Assembly: GCA_032718475.1 (NCBI GenBank)
Contig: JAUCBJ010008134.1
Span: forward strand, 1 to 62,387
Reading direction: 5' to 3'
DNA from: Nemertoderma westbladi
Taxonomy: Eukaryota; Xenacoelomorpha; Nemertodermatida; Nemertodermatidae
DNA length: 62,387 nt
Shown: piece after piece, positions 21,325-33,302 of the stretch
Layout: each line of letters starts with the position of its first letter
Position numbering within the stretch: position 1 is the stretch's first letter
Made by a program: the position numbers and the translations under genes
The notes under the pieces: model-generated
Seen by the model: only the letters and a program-made list of their open reading frames with translations
Database searches by the model: none
What the model was told of the DNA's origin: nothing

Positions 21325-22220
21325 TGGAAAGGAGCAGGTTAAGGCCGAGTTTTCTAACCAAAACAATAAACAGTCACTTTACCAAATCAGGGATAGGAGC
21401 AGGTTACAGAGACGGGATTTTCTAACCAAAACAATAAACGATCACTTAACTAATTGAGGGAAAGGAGCAGGTTACAGAGGCGGGATTTTCTAACCAAAAC
21501 AATAAACGATCACTTAACTTATTGAGGGAAAGGAGCAGGTTACAGAGGCGGGATTTTCTAACCAAAACAATAAACGATCATTTAACTAATTGAGGGAAAG
21601 GGACAGGTTACAGAGGCGGAATTTTCTAACCAAAACAATAAACGATCACTTAACTAATTGAGGGAGAGGAGCAGGTTACAGAGGCGGGATTTTCTAACCA
21701 AAACAATAAACGATCAATTAACTAATTGAGGGAAAGGGGCACGTTACAGGGGCGGGCCTTTCTAACCAAAACAATAAACGGTCACTTTATCAATTCAGGG
21801 AAAGGAGCAGGTTACAGAGGCGGGATTTTCTAACCAAAACAATAAACGATCATTTAACTAATTGAGGGAAAGGGGCAGGTTACATAGGTGGAATTTTCTA
21901 ACCAAAACAATAAACGATCATTTAACTAATTGAGGGAAAGGAGCAGGTTACAGAGACGGCATTTTCTAACCAAAACAATAAACGATAACATTACCTACCA
22001 ATTGAGAGAAAGGAGCAGGTTACAGAGGCGGGATTTTCTAACCAAAACAATAAACGATAACATTACCAATTGAGGGAAAGGAGCAGGTACAGAGGCGGGA
22101 TTTTCTAACCAAAACAATAAACGATCACTTAACTAATTGAGGGAAAGGAACAGGTTAAGGCCGGATTTTCTAACCAAAACAATAAACAGTCACTTTACCA
22201 AATCAGGGAAAGGTGCAGGT
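21325..22220. repeat. 68-bp minisatellite, about 13 units
   Basis: Units of about 68 bp with the core GGAGCAGGTTACAGAGGCGG, then ATTTTCTAACCAAAAC and AATAAACGATCACTT. Units differ by a few bases and small indels. Single units or parts lie elsewhere in the window (23440, 26205, 36282-36345), so the unit is dispersed as well as tandem. Confidence 0.9.
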
Positions 22221-23596
22221 TATCCGTAACACTACTCAGACAGTAGTCATGATCCATTATTGATTGTAAAACTAATACAGTAATAGGCCTAAATTATGTG
22301 AAAGGTATATCCACATTTTCCACAATCCTGCAATCCAGTTTGGCCTATCAATTATTTAAAATTTATTAGCACAACCGGTAGACCTACCATTACCGTATTT
22401 AAATGGTAGGCTACACAGTAGGCCTATAGCAGTACCGGTGCCGGTACCGGTGCTAAAATACAGAAATACCTGCTTTATACCTACATCTGTACATACATAA
22501 TACAGCAAAATAGTGCTATATATACTAATACCGGTACTGATAGCCTGAGAGAACAGCAGTAGAGAAACCGGTAGTATGGAACCTAACATTAGACTTTTGG
22601 AGGACATAAAAAATAAAAAAAAAAGGACAAAAAAAGGATTTAAACGGACAATAAAAATTATTGCGTTTTATAAATTGCAACTATGTTAAAAAAGCAGTGG
22701 TGATTTACAGAAACAGCAAAATTATACTGGTGCTTGGTGCTTGTAGAGAACTGTATGGCTTATGTATTAGACCGATATTATTAGAAAATCCTTATTGAAA
22801 AACGTAATTACATTATTCAACAATATTATATTGATTACTTTTATTTTCCCAAATAATACATAAACATAATAAATACATTACATAATTCACAATGAAATGA
22901 TGGGCAGGAAGACTGCTTAGTACACGGTGATGGGACGAAAGAAATACCGTTGTAGTTTATTCTTACAACTCATGTAAAACCTGTAATCCCTTCTTTCTTC
23001 TCGACTCTAGAATCTCGAGCATTTGGTATCTTGGTTAGGGAAAGATGCGGCATAAACTATTACTTCGGCTCTAATGCTGCCCCCATTAATATATTTTATT
23101 TAATTTATTTTTAATTTATATAACTAAGAATCCACAAAGCGCCAGGTTATACTGTACAAGTATACATAAACTCATTGGAATCCAAAACAAACTTTAAGTG
23201 AAGTAAAGTAAATTTTTATTCGGTTGTAAGGACAGGGATTACACATTAACCTCTAGAACTAAAGTGATATTGGTGAGAGGAGGTTAGGTTATATAAAATA
23301 TCGGCGCCGTTTTTAGCTAAAAAGGTCTGACGCCAAAGAGGTTATCCCGATAAAGGATATATATATATATACAGTACAAATACTGTATACATAAAACCCT
23401 GCCGCTGTAAAGTGCTCCCCATTCCCTGAATTGTTAAAGTGATCGTTTATTGTTTTGGTAAAAAAGTAATAAGTGCAGGAATAAGTGCATGGGAATATGT
23501 GGGAATCGGTTGAAGGGGGTCAAAGGGGATATAACTCGACATGCTACTAATTTATAAGTTTCACTTTGATTCATTGATTGATTTCGTTTATGTTGC
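22221..23596. other. Spacer with dense ACCGGT palindromes
   Basis: No gene. 22435-22455 has four ACCGGT/GTACCGG palindromes in 20 bases. A lone minisatellite-like core (GATCGTTTATTGTTTTGG) is at 23440-23458. (AT)n at 23362-23372. Confidence 0.5.
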
Positions 23597-25435
23597 ATTA
23601 AAATCAGAATCACTGAAAACATTAATAACCTTAAAATCAATGTATTTAATCAGTTACAAATATATATAGTTCACTACAAAATACAACAATTTTGTTACCG
23701 GTAACTTTAAGATTTATGAACAGAATTGATATGGGTGTTTAGGTAGTCTTGCCGACTGAATTCTTTATTACAATAACCGCATTTATGTTTGATATCTTGG
23801 TGAGAATATTAGTATTATTATTCGATATGTTGTTTTAGCAAATTATTTTACACAATGAAAACAGTTTTACTTAATACCTTTATGAAAGTAGCTCACATGG
23901 GTGTTTAGATTCACTTTATGGATGAATTCTTTATTACAATAACCGCACTTATATGTTTGATATCTTTATGTATAGAGTCGACATGTCGTTTCAGTTCGGC
24001 TTTTGTAGCAAATGATTTACCACAATCGAAACAGTTGTACTTGATATCTTTATGAAAGTAGTTCACGTGGGTGTTTAGATACCTTTGCCGGCTGAATTCT
24101 TTATTACAATAAACGCACTTGTGTTTGATATCTTTATGTATAGAGTCGACATGTTGTTTTAGTTCGGCTTTTGTAGCAAATGATTTTCCACAATCAGAGC
24201 AGCTATACTTGATGATACCTTTGTGGGTAAAGTTAACGTGGGTGTTTAGACTCCTTTGACGGCTGAATTCTTTATGACAATAAACGCACTTATGTTTGAT
24301 ATCTTTATGTATAGAGTCGACATGTTGTATTAGTACGTCTTTTCTAGCAAATGATTTTCCACAATCAGAGCAGCTATACTTGATGATACCTTTGTGGGTA
24401 AAATTAATGTGGGTGTTTAGATTTGTTTGATAGCTGAATTCTTTATGACAATAACCGCACTTATGTGTTATATCTTTGTGAACGTATTCGATATGTTTTT
24501 TTAGTTCGGCTTTTCTAACAAATGATTTTCCACAATGAAAACAGTTGTACTTGATATCTTTATGGATGTAGTTCATATGGGTCTTCAAATTTCTTTGCTG
24601 GCTGAATTCTTTATTATAATAACCGCACTTGTGTTTTATATCTTTATGGATATCGTCAACATGCTTCTTTACATAATTTTTTATTTTAAACAATTTCTCA
24701 CAATAATCGCATTTATACTTATTCTTTACGTCTTTATGAACGGATTCTATATGTCTCTCTAAATTTCCTTTGTTATTAAATAATTCATTGCAATGCAAAC
24801 AGGAACTGGTTTCTGAAGAAGATACCAACTCCACAACAGTTTCATTAGAACTACCGGATTCTGTTGTTGCACAACTGATTGTCGCTTCAGTACCTTCAGT
24901 TCCAATAGGCCTACCATAACAACACTCTGGGCTGTCGTTTTCCTGTTTTTCAATAATAAAAGAATCTTCAGATGGTTCATAAGAAATATCTTTGTCATCT
25001 AGTACAGGGACAACATTTACTCTACCGAACAAATTGTTGTGATCTTCGATGGGAGATGATCCGTAAACGCAGTTCTCTTGTTTAACATCAAGAGAATAAG
25101 GGGTGGTGTCTGTTGGTTCTCTCTTTATAATTGTAGTTTGTTTGTTCTTTCTTTATAACTATATCGGCGCCAGATGATTTCTCTTTCAATAAATTAATAT
25201 GTTGATCCATTATTAAATCTTCAGTAAAACTTAATCAATACACTAAATACGGGTGGCAGTAGTTTAAGGTATGTCAAGCCCTTAACTATTATAAATTTTA
25301 AGCGAAACATTTATATTAAATACTGTAGTTGATATAAGGGCGTTCCAAAGTTACATGTAGCTAGCTGTAACGGAAAGGATCCGGTTATAGTGATAGCGGC
25401 AAGCAAATGTAAACAAAATAAAACTATCAATACAT
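23597..25435 (-). repeat. Inverted segmental duplication, arm 2
   Basis: Minus-strand copy of 14235-16080, with coding and non-coding parts both recognisable. Together the arms form a 1.8-kb inverted repeat around about 7.5 kb of other sequence. Confidence 0.85.
23707..25212 (-). pseudogene. C2H2 zinc-finger gene, decayed inverted copy
   Basis: The start codon MDQHINLL is kept at 25212, but a frame change near 25140 breaks the N-terminus. From 25032 a 373-residue frame carries ten fingers. The third finger has lost its second cysteine (CGYYNKEF). A two-base insertion near 23962 ends the frame early, and the remaining fingers down to the homologous stop (23707-23709) are interrupted. The downstream AATAAA is AACAAA here. 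Finger order differs from the intact copy, so the finger pairs have been shuffled or lost. Confidence 0.85.
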
Positions 25436-27722
25436 GAATTTTCACTACCGGATTAGCGTATCAGTTTGAACTAGGGATGGAACTGACAACAAAACAGAGT
25501 ATTTGGGAAATTCGAAGGACCGCGCGATGATGCAAAAGCATGCAACTTCACAACGCCAACATCTCGGCAATTTCTTGATAGCAAACTGATGTTTTCACAG
25601 AGTTAAAAAATATTAATCACCCACACTAAAATAGAACACCCGGTTTCATTTTTATAACAAAAAGTTAATGACATGTATGTGACAGGGAATAGGTTACATT
25701 GTTGTCAGGGCCCCAGGGCAAAATCAGCAAACGGTAATTGAAAATAAATAAAGTTATAATTAATTTTAAATATGTATCTTAACATTTTTACGTTTAAAGC
25801 CCATCTCCTTACTTCATGTATTGTTTGGTATATTTGTATTTCTCTATAAATAATAATAAGAAGAAGACCGGTACAAGACTGACATTAACTTCTGTACTAA
25901 TCAGGTACCAGTACGGTTCTAAATGACAGGTTTAAGGATATTTAGATTATTTACTAAATATGTTATTAGTATTGTCGATTCACTTAACGACACAATTGGC
26001 TCGGACGTACTGGGAACTACGTAAGGTCGGGATTGAATGAAATTACGAAAGTTCCTATGCAGCAAATTACGCCCGCGTCCAATCTTCGCCAGAGCAAAAT
26101 GTTTGGCACTTAATTAATTAACTACCGGTACCTAATAATTAAACAAAAACTTAAGTTCTTGTAACTGATTATGAAACTGTAATATGTGCATTGACTTCCG
26201 TTTATTGTTTTGGTTAGTTACAAGCCCTCAATCATTCTCATTTTATTAATACAATTTCAAAGCATTTTAAGAAGTACAATAAAGAAATAAAACATACCGT
26301 GTGTGTACTGTATGTTAGTGTGTACTGTACTGGCACCATAATAACAAAATAAATTAAATACAACAACAAGTAATGCAGAGCAACCAAGCCAAAGCATTTA
26401 TCCCAATATTACTATTTTAATGACTCTAATGGGCCACCATAGAAGACAACCCAGTAAAGCTTTACTTGGGGGCCTATATACTATGGAGTGCAGAATATAT
26501 AAAAAATCTATGCAAATTCCAGAAGGGAAAGAAATCTACAGTAGATAAATTATCAATAAACTATTTACAGTTAAAGAATCAACAACGTTATCCAGTAGAG
26601 AGAGTTCCAGATAGGTACAACCCTGTTAGCAAAGGTAAGTACTCAAAAGTGGAAACACCTATAGTTTTATTGCCAGAAACACGTATAATCATAATTATTG
26701 AGGAAGAAAACAATAGTTTAGCATATTTTTTTCGACGAAAATTCGTTGCTCCGTTGCTATGTTAACCCGAGCGGGATTTTTAAATTGCAGAAATAGATAA
26801 CAATTCAACCAGTGTGTAGGAGAGTGGAACAATTCAACCGGTGTGGCTGTGGAGACACTGCGTTGTACCGGTACTAGACTATAGACTTTGAACGATACCG
26901 ACTGAACTCTGAAACTGCAAGCTTGACCATTAGTAGGTGTGGCATTCAAGGCGATAAATGCTCCGTTAGATGGAAACCACAATCTGACAATGAGACTAAA
27001 CGACAAAACGAAGTTTGGACTTCGTCGTCTTCATTCGAAGTTTATTGGACATCAGCCTTCCATTCCTAGTTTATTTGGACTCGGCGACTTTGTTCTCGGG
27101 TTTACTTTTACTCCATGTGCCATCTGCCAGGTTTATGTACAACCGAGCATTTGTCACCGCCACACGTATTCACCATGAAGCTTTCAGTTTAGTCGGAATC
27201 GTTTACATGAGTAGTCTACTCTAGTACAGTACAGTACTGCGGTAAGAACGGTACCGGTACAAAACAGTGGATTCTACTGAATTACCTGATTACTGGCTAA
27301 ATTGTTATCAATTCTGTAATTTAAAACTCCAGCTCGGATTTGCATGGTAACGGGCATATGTAACGACCGCGACTGGTAGGCCTACATTGTAGTTAAAGTA
27401 AATAATTATGACGTTTAATTTTGAATTTTCGCAGAAAAAATCTAGCAAAACATAGTTCAGTAGTTTTCTGCCTCATTCTGGATAAAACTACATACCGGTA
27501 GGTGTTTCTAGCGGATGTTTCCGACCTTAAAACAAGGTGTTTCTTTCTAGCTGTTTCCTTTCCAGCATTTTCCAGGTTATTCCGCTCTTTATTACATACC
27601 GTACAGTCGTAAGCAAATGAGAATTTGGAGACGATATAGGCATATTCCATCTGTATTCTTTCTGTCTTTCTGGGGGACTACATACTGGCCTCTGGTCTCT
27701 GATCATAATGCACAGATGCAGT
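25436..27722. other. Spacer, nothing recognised
   Basis: AT-rich, with GTACCGGT and TAGGCCTAC palindromes. A 99-codon frame at 26466-26765 has no motif I know. A partial minisatellite unit (CGTTTATTGTTTTGGTTAG) is at 26200-26218. Confidence 0.45.
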
Positions 27723-29649
27723 CAGGGCTGGCAAAAACCTTAGGTTTTTCAAAACAAAAATTAGGTTTTAGGTTTTTGTTAGGTTTTTGCAGGTCTTTGG
27801 AAGGTTTTTGCTGGTTTTTGAATGTTATTGCTAGGTTTTTGTAGTATTTCTGTCAGGCTGTAGGCCTATTTCTGTATTTGTATATTGATTGATTAGATTG
27901 ACCTGACAGTCTGACCTTGATTGGTTAATCAGTTCATTCTTTATGGTTAGATAAATTATATGGAAGTACAGCAGTATGGGGCCGCAATTGTTCAAGATTA
28001 TATTTTATACAGCACAGCACTGGTAGTTCAGTAGATAACTTAATTCGGGGTGACTTGATACATTGAGGTGACGGCAGGACGGTGACTTGACAGCAAGTTA
28101 TACTTTTTTTCTTTAACGGATTGTGGGTGATTGCGTGATATGATAAAAATTGAAATATTAGAAGATGTCTGAATAAATTGTCTGTCAAATAGTAAAATAA
28201 ATTTTGTCATTGCTTCGCATTTGTGATCACTAGAGCCAAAAATGCATTTTTCAAAAATTCACTTTTTTTCTATGTCAAAATATAGGTCGAATTTTTGACA
28301 CTTTGGGTTAATGTTGTTCAAAAATTATTTTTACAGATGCTAATAGATGAGTTTGAATATTATGATCTAAAAAAATTTTATAAATTTTCATATGAATTGG
28401 GGGTGGAGTGCCCGTTTTTTGAAAGTGTGTCTCAAAATGGGGTGACTTGATACATATTGGTTAACTGTAATTCATAGCCTCTTCGGCAGTACGGTAGGCC
28501 CCTATATTGAAGGCGAAAATGTTCTGATACCTGTGATTTAAACGTTGATTTTGCAAAATTTGTGCTTAAATTCATTGCTTTATTTGCAGTTTTATCTAAA
28601 ATGTTTTGTCTTATTTACTGGTGTCAGGATGTCACAATGCTGCAATGCAATGAAAGTCTTTTTCGTTTTTAAACTTCAATTTAACTTGTTAAATATGTTA
28701 TATGTTAAATCTTCTAAAATATTTTATCTTTACTTAAACCTGAAATTTGCAAAATTTGTGCTTAAATTCATTGTTTTAGTTTCCAGTTTTTCTAAAATGT
28801 ATTGTCTTACTTACTGGTGTCAGAATGTCACTATGCAATGAAGGTCTTTTTCGTTATTAAAGTGCAATTTAACTTGTTAAATATTAAATATTTTGCTATA
28901 AGAAATGAAGTTATTTTTAATTTTAGCCATAACTTTATATCCCCTTTAGGTGGGGACTTCGTTCTTTTTTTAAAATTTCCAAGATGTATCAAGTCACCCC
29001 CACAGCCTACAACATGATCCAAACTCATTCACAGAGTGGAAATATTGCGGAAAATTTGCTTGTGTATCAAGTCACCCCGTTATGTGGGGTGACTTGATAC
29101 AGCTGGTTTTTATGAAAAAAAACACCACTAGCTGACTAGACTAAGCACCTGAAGCTGAAATAGTACTTTAGTCTAGTGGTGTAGTACTCATCCCGACTAT
29201 AAAATTGTCTTTTTCAGTTTTTATTCCATCTGTGTAGGATAAAAACTTTAGAAGATATCTGGATATTCACAGTTAAAGGCAAAAACTGTATCAAGTCACC
29301 CCAAATTACGGTACCGTACCTTTAAGTCTACAATATATTAAAATAATCGATTTGATTTTTGTTTTAAAAAGCGGATAAGTCATTAAAGTCATTCGTGCTG
29401 CCAGCAGTGAGGTTTTATTGCATATTGTCAGCTTAGTTAAAGACAGAAACTCAAAAGACTTTAGTCTGTGAGTTTCATAAAAAAATTCCAAAATATTTTT
29501 GTCATCAGAAATTTTCAAAAAACAAGCAATTTGGCTCTTTTTTGTGATAAAAAACATAAGAACCTAGTTTTAGGCTTTTTTCAAATTTTAGGTTTTTGAC
29601 AAAAATCGACAAAAACCTAGGTTTACAAAAACCTACTTTGCCAGCCCTG
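27723..29649. mobile_element. hAT-like non-autonomous element
   Basis: The ends CAGGGCTGGCAAAAACCT and, inverted, CAGGGCTGGCAAAGTAGG lie inside an 8-bp target duplication, GATGCAGT (27715-27722) and AATGCAGT (29650-29657), with one mismatch. CAGGG starts and 8-bp duplications are typical of hAT. Subterminal regions are full of TAGGTTTTTG repeats. No transposase frame. It contains a second inverted-repeat unit at 28041-29308. Confidence 0.85.
28041..29308. mobile_element. Inner inverted-repeat unit (GGGGTGACTTGATACA)
   Basis: The ends TAATTCGGGGTGACTTGATA and, inverted, TAATTTGGGGTGACTTGATA bound a 1.27-kb block. The 16-mer GGGGTGACTTGATACA occurs several more times inside in both orientations (28438, 28985, 29064, 29085). 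It could be a transposon nested in the hAT-like element, or an array-like regulatory block. The target duplication is unclear because the ends are palindromic. A near-duplicate segment occurs inside (28545-28690 and 28740-28890). Confidence 0.6.
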
Positions 29650-29715
29650 AATGCAGTAGCTGAGTTGTGGGCCTAATGCTCTACCCTTGCCTACCGGTAC
29701 CGGTCGCCTTAACAA

Positions 29716-30408
29716 GGTACATACTAAAAGGTAGATCGATCTATAACGGGCTATAACGATCTATAACGGCGCTATAATTTCCTATAAAAAAGCTATAACC
29801 ACCTATAAAGAGCTATAATATGAAAATTTACATTAAAAAAACGCCCCTTGGGTGTGTTTAACTTTTGGATTAAAACGGTGGTCTGAAAAATACCTCAGGT
29901 TAAAAATTAGGGTAGACCTATCTGCCTATATGCCAGTAGGCCTATGCCTAATTGATATTGCTGTATTGGTAAGTTTTTTTTATTGCCTCTTGGCCTAGCC
30001 TATATCTGTATATTGCTCACTATATTCCTGTATTCTATATCGACCAGAACTGACAGCGGATTGCAGGATAGAGGATAGACAGAGAGATAGGAGATCTCTC
30101 CACTGCTGTACTGTCTGATAGTCAGATAATGCAGTACTCTGGTACAGTAGTGGTATGCTGACTAATGCAGTAATGACTGATTTCGTGATACCACAAAGAT
30201 GAAAAGCATTATAGACTGAAAATTCAAATTGCTTAATTAAATTACTGACTAGGAAAATAAATCCATTCTAAAATATATTTTTTATTGTAAATTTTCAGAT
30301 TATAGCTCGTTATAGATGGTTATAGCTTGTTATAGGAAGTTATAGCTGTATAGCCCGTTATAGATCGTTATAGCCCGTTATAGATCGTTCTACCTTTTAG
30401 TACGTACC
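29716..30408. mobile_element. Mutator-like non-autonomous element
   Basis: Long inverted ends (about 50 bp) start GGTAC(A/G)TACTAAAAGGTAGA and continue with repeated CTATAACG units. The 9-bp target duplication CCTTAACAA is exact (29707-29715 and 30409-30417). The 9-bp duplication points to the Mutator (MULE) group. 693 bp, no transposase. Confidence 0.85.
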
Positions 30409-30939
30409 CCTTAACAATGCTTTAGCATGCGGAACATAAAATACCTGTCTGCCTGTGCAACTATCGGCGGATTTGGACTTTCACGTTTTCATGAAACGCA
30501 AAATACAACCAGTGAACCAGGTAAGCCTACTGTAAAGTCAGATGCTAGTTCATGTACTGTACGTATAGTAGCTGCCAGTCAGTCAGCCAGTAGGCTTACT
30601 TAAGTCGGGTAGGACCATGGAATTGGAATTTAAATTTTGGAATTATTTATTAGACGTCAAATCAGCTAAAATTTACACAATTAAAATATAAACAATCACG
30701 ATAACATAATAAAATAGTTAACATAGTTATAACAATAGTTAATTTGTCCATCTATAATGGCAAATGTCCATCATATTGTCCGTCATGTTTTAATGCTTCA
30801 AACCGTGTAATTGTTTTAATGTATTTTAAACAATCCAAATCATGTGTGTCGCCAAAGTATCTGCCTCTTTACCGATTTCTATTTATTTATATTATATTAT
30901 ATGCTTATTTTATACTAACTCTTTTTATTAAATCTTTAT

Positions 30940-31145
30940 ACTTTTAATGTATGTCCTTTTATTTAACCCATTTTATTAAATCTTTATACTGTAGGAATTT
31001 TAAGTAAAATTTAGAATCCGCGTTATATTTTAATGTATGTCCTTTTATTTAACCCATTTTATTAAATCTTTATACTGTAGGAATTTTAGTAAGATATTTT
31101 ATAATCCGCGTGATATTTTAATGTATGTCCTTTTATTTAATTTTA
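30940..31145. repeat. Short tandem repeat, about 90 bp, 2-3 units
   Basis: The block TTTTAATGTATGTCCTTTTA with ACCCATTTTATTAAATCTTT and ACTGTAGGAATTTT is repeated at about 30944, 31031 and (partly) 31119. Confidence 0.75.
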
Positions 31146-31717
31146 AACTACTGTATTTCCAGGGGACCCCCATGGAAACCAGACATTTTCTCTTGGGGCT
31201 ATCCCCGACATCATATTTCAATTATATTTTAGTATAACTCGAACTACCGGTAGTACAGTCATATCATGTGCAAGTCCGTCTTAAGGGGAGATGATACCCC
31301 AGGCTATCATATCCCCATACATTTTACTATTAACACATATGTACCCATTACGCTGGTTCTACAAGATGGAATTCCATGAAAATTCCAGAATGGCGGAGTA
31401 ACTATCGAGACACAACTGGAACCTACAAAAAATTTGAAATTTTTTTTTGCGTTTATGTTTGAGGGTCACTTAATTCCAAAATATGACACATTTTCGAAGT
31501 TTATATAAGAAATACATTTGATAATTGTTTTAAACAAATTTTTTTTAGAGGTTCCACAATTGTGGCTCACTACAACATACATTACCTGCTGCAAAAATTT
31601 CAGCCAATTCCATCAAGCCGTTCTCGAGAAAAAGGTACATTTATTTCTAAATTTCACGAAAAATAAGATGTTGAGAAAAACGCATTTTAAGTTTTCAAAC
31701 ATTTCTGCTAATTTTGT

Positions 31718-31763
31718 GTCTGCCTGTCTGTCTGTTTGTCTGTCATTCTGTCTGTCTGTCTGT
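31718..31763. repeat. (TGTC)n microsatellite
   Basis: An imperfect run of TGTC units. A complementary (GACA)n run lies at 37254-37290, just outside the other end of the 5.2-kb element, and the sequence around both runs is loosely similar in inverted orientation. Confidence 0.8.
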
Positions 31764-32289
31764 CAATCTCACATACAATAAATAAGTAAGCACACCACTT
31801 TACTATAATTTCTGATATGGGGGTTTTCCGAGTTGCGGATTTCATTTCCCATGTCATTTTTAATAATTGCATGAACCTAGACTGTCTGTTTAAGTCTGTC
31901 TGTACTGTATGTCTTTCTTGACAGACAGATCGACTTGCAGACAAATATACAGGCATAATAGACTCCTCCAAAAGGGGAAGATAACACCAGAAATGAAATC
32001 ACCGACCTTGAAAACCCCAACAGTGAAAATTTTAGTTACGTACAGTCCCAATCCCAATAAACATTAACTTGGTCATTTTGGCGGCCAAAACGACCAAAAT
32101 GGCCAAATATAAATTGCGGCATTCATGAAAGGAACTTCTGAGGCAAGTTGGCTTGTCAATCACAGCCAGTGAATAGAGGCAGAGTGTAAGTAAAGCCCAG
32201 GAAGTTGGCAGATAGAAAAAGGCTTCGATTTCCGGACATTACCTCCCCAACCCCCCACCCGGACAGTTCCGTTCCGTTCCAGTAAGACA

Positions 32290-33175
32290 CTACTGTTTTA
32301 ATAATTTCGCACGTTTATTTTTAATTTTGTAAGGTAAACATAGAACATTTTTATTTTCAATATTTTCTTGACCCTTTATTAACCTCGCTCGCACACGATA
32401 AATATAATGCATCGAGAATTAATAGTGAAAACATTTTAACTTTTTTTCCCATGTAATAAATAATTATTGTGTTTTTTATCTGTGTATCTGCGTTGAATAT
32501 AATTAATATATTGATAATTAATTTCGCTGGAGTTAATTAGAAGTTCGCTGGATTTAATATTATTTACCGTGGCTCAGGAGAGGTGTGATGGCTATGTAAG
32601 GTCATGTGTGAATCATACTTTGGCCTATAGGGTGAGTGTGCGTGCATGGGGTGGGGGGAAATTAGTAGATAATTCGGAATGTGAATCCTGTTTTCATTTT
32701 TTCAAACTGGACGCTAGTGGCCTTGCATGTTTTCACGTGACATACATAGAATACAGGCAAAAATACATAGAAATAAGCCCAACGCTAATAATTAACACAT
32801 GTAATGAACTATACAAGAAGGTACTGTTTCTCCTGTTCAAAGCAAAATCTAATCATGAATACTTTTTCACTGTAACTCGTAACTCAACCAATTGGTCCTT
32901 TTTCGAAGAAATTCTACATGGGCATTTTGGAGCTAACCCACCACTACTGCTTGGCTCACTGGAAGTGTATTTAGGGGTGTTCGGACACTTCCCCCCCGGA
33001 CACTTCCCCCCCGGACACTTCCCCCCCGCTCAAGTAGGACACTTCCCCCCCGGACACTTCCCCCCCAGACACTTCCCGACTTCCCCCCGCGGACACTTCC
33101 CCCCCGACTGTTCTTAACTTCGCACATTCTTATTTTTCATTTTGTAAGGTAAACGGACCGCTTGTATCCAGATAA
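32290..33175. repeat. C-rich minisatellite with duplicated flank
   Basis: GGACACTTCCCCCCC units at 32985-33110 match the head of family R. The segment after them (TTCGCACATT...TTTTGTAAGGTAAAC, 33118-33152) is a variant of 32305-32340, so the array sits in a duplicated block. A 182-codon frame at 32569-33117 reads through part of this and is not credible as a gene. Confidence 0.6.
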
Positions 33176-33302
33176 GTTGTATACAATTTTCCTTTCGTAG
33201 CTCAGAAAGTGATCTTTTGCATCCCGATTTTACATTTTATATCCAAGTTTTATTTATGGGTTTTATCAATGCAATTACATCGTATTGTTTGCTAATCTTT
33301 AA

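Noticed and set aside
21325-22220. CRISPR-like array
   Set aside because: Units are continuous 68-bp repeats without unique spacers, in an animal genome context.
32569-33117. 182-codon plus-strand frame
   Set aside because: Its end is GGACACTTCCCCCCC minisatellite (GHFPPGHFPP) and the rest has no recognisable domain.
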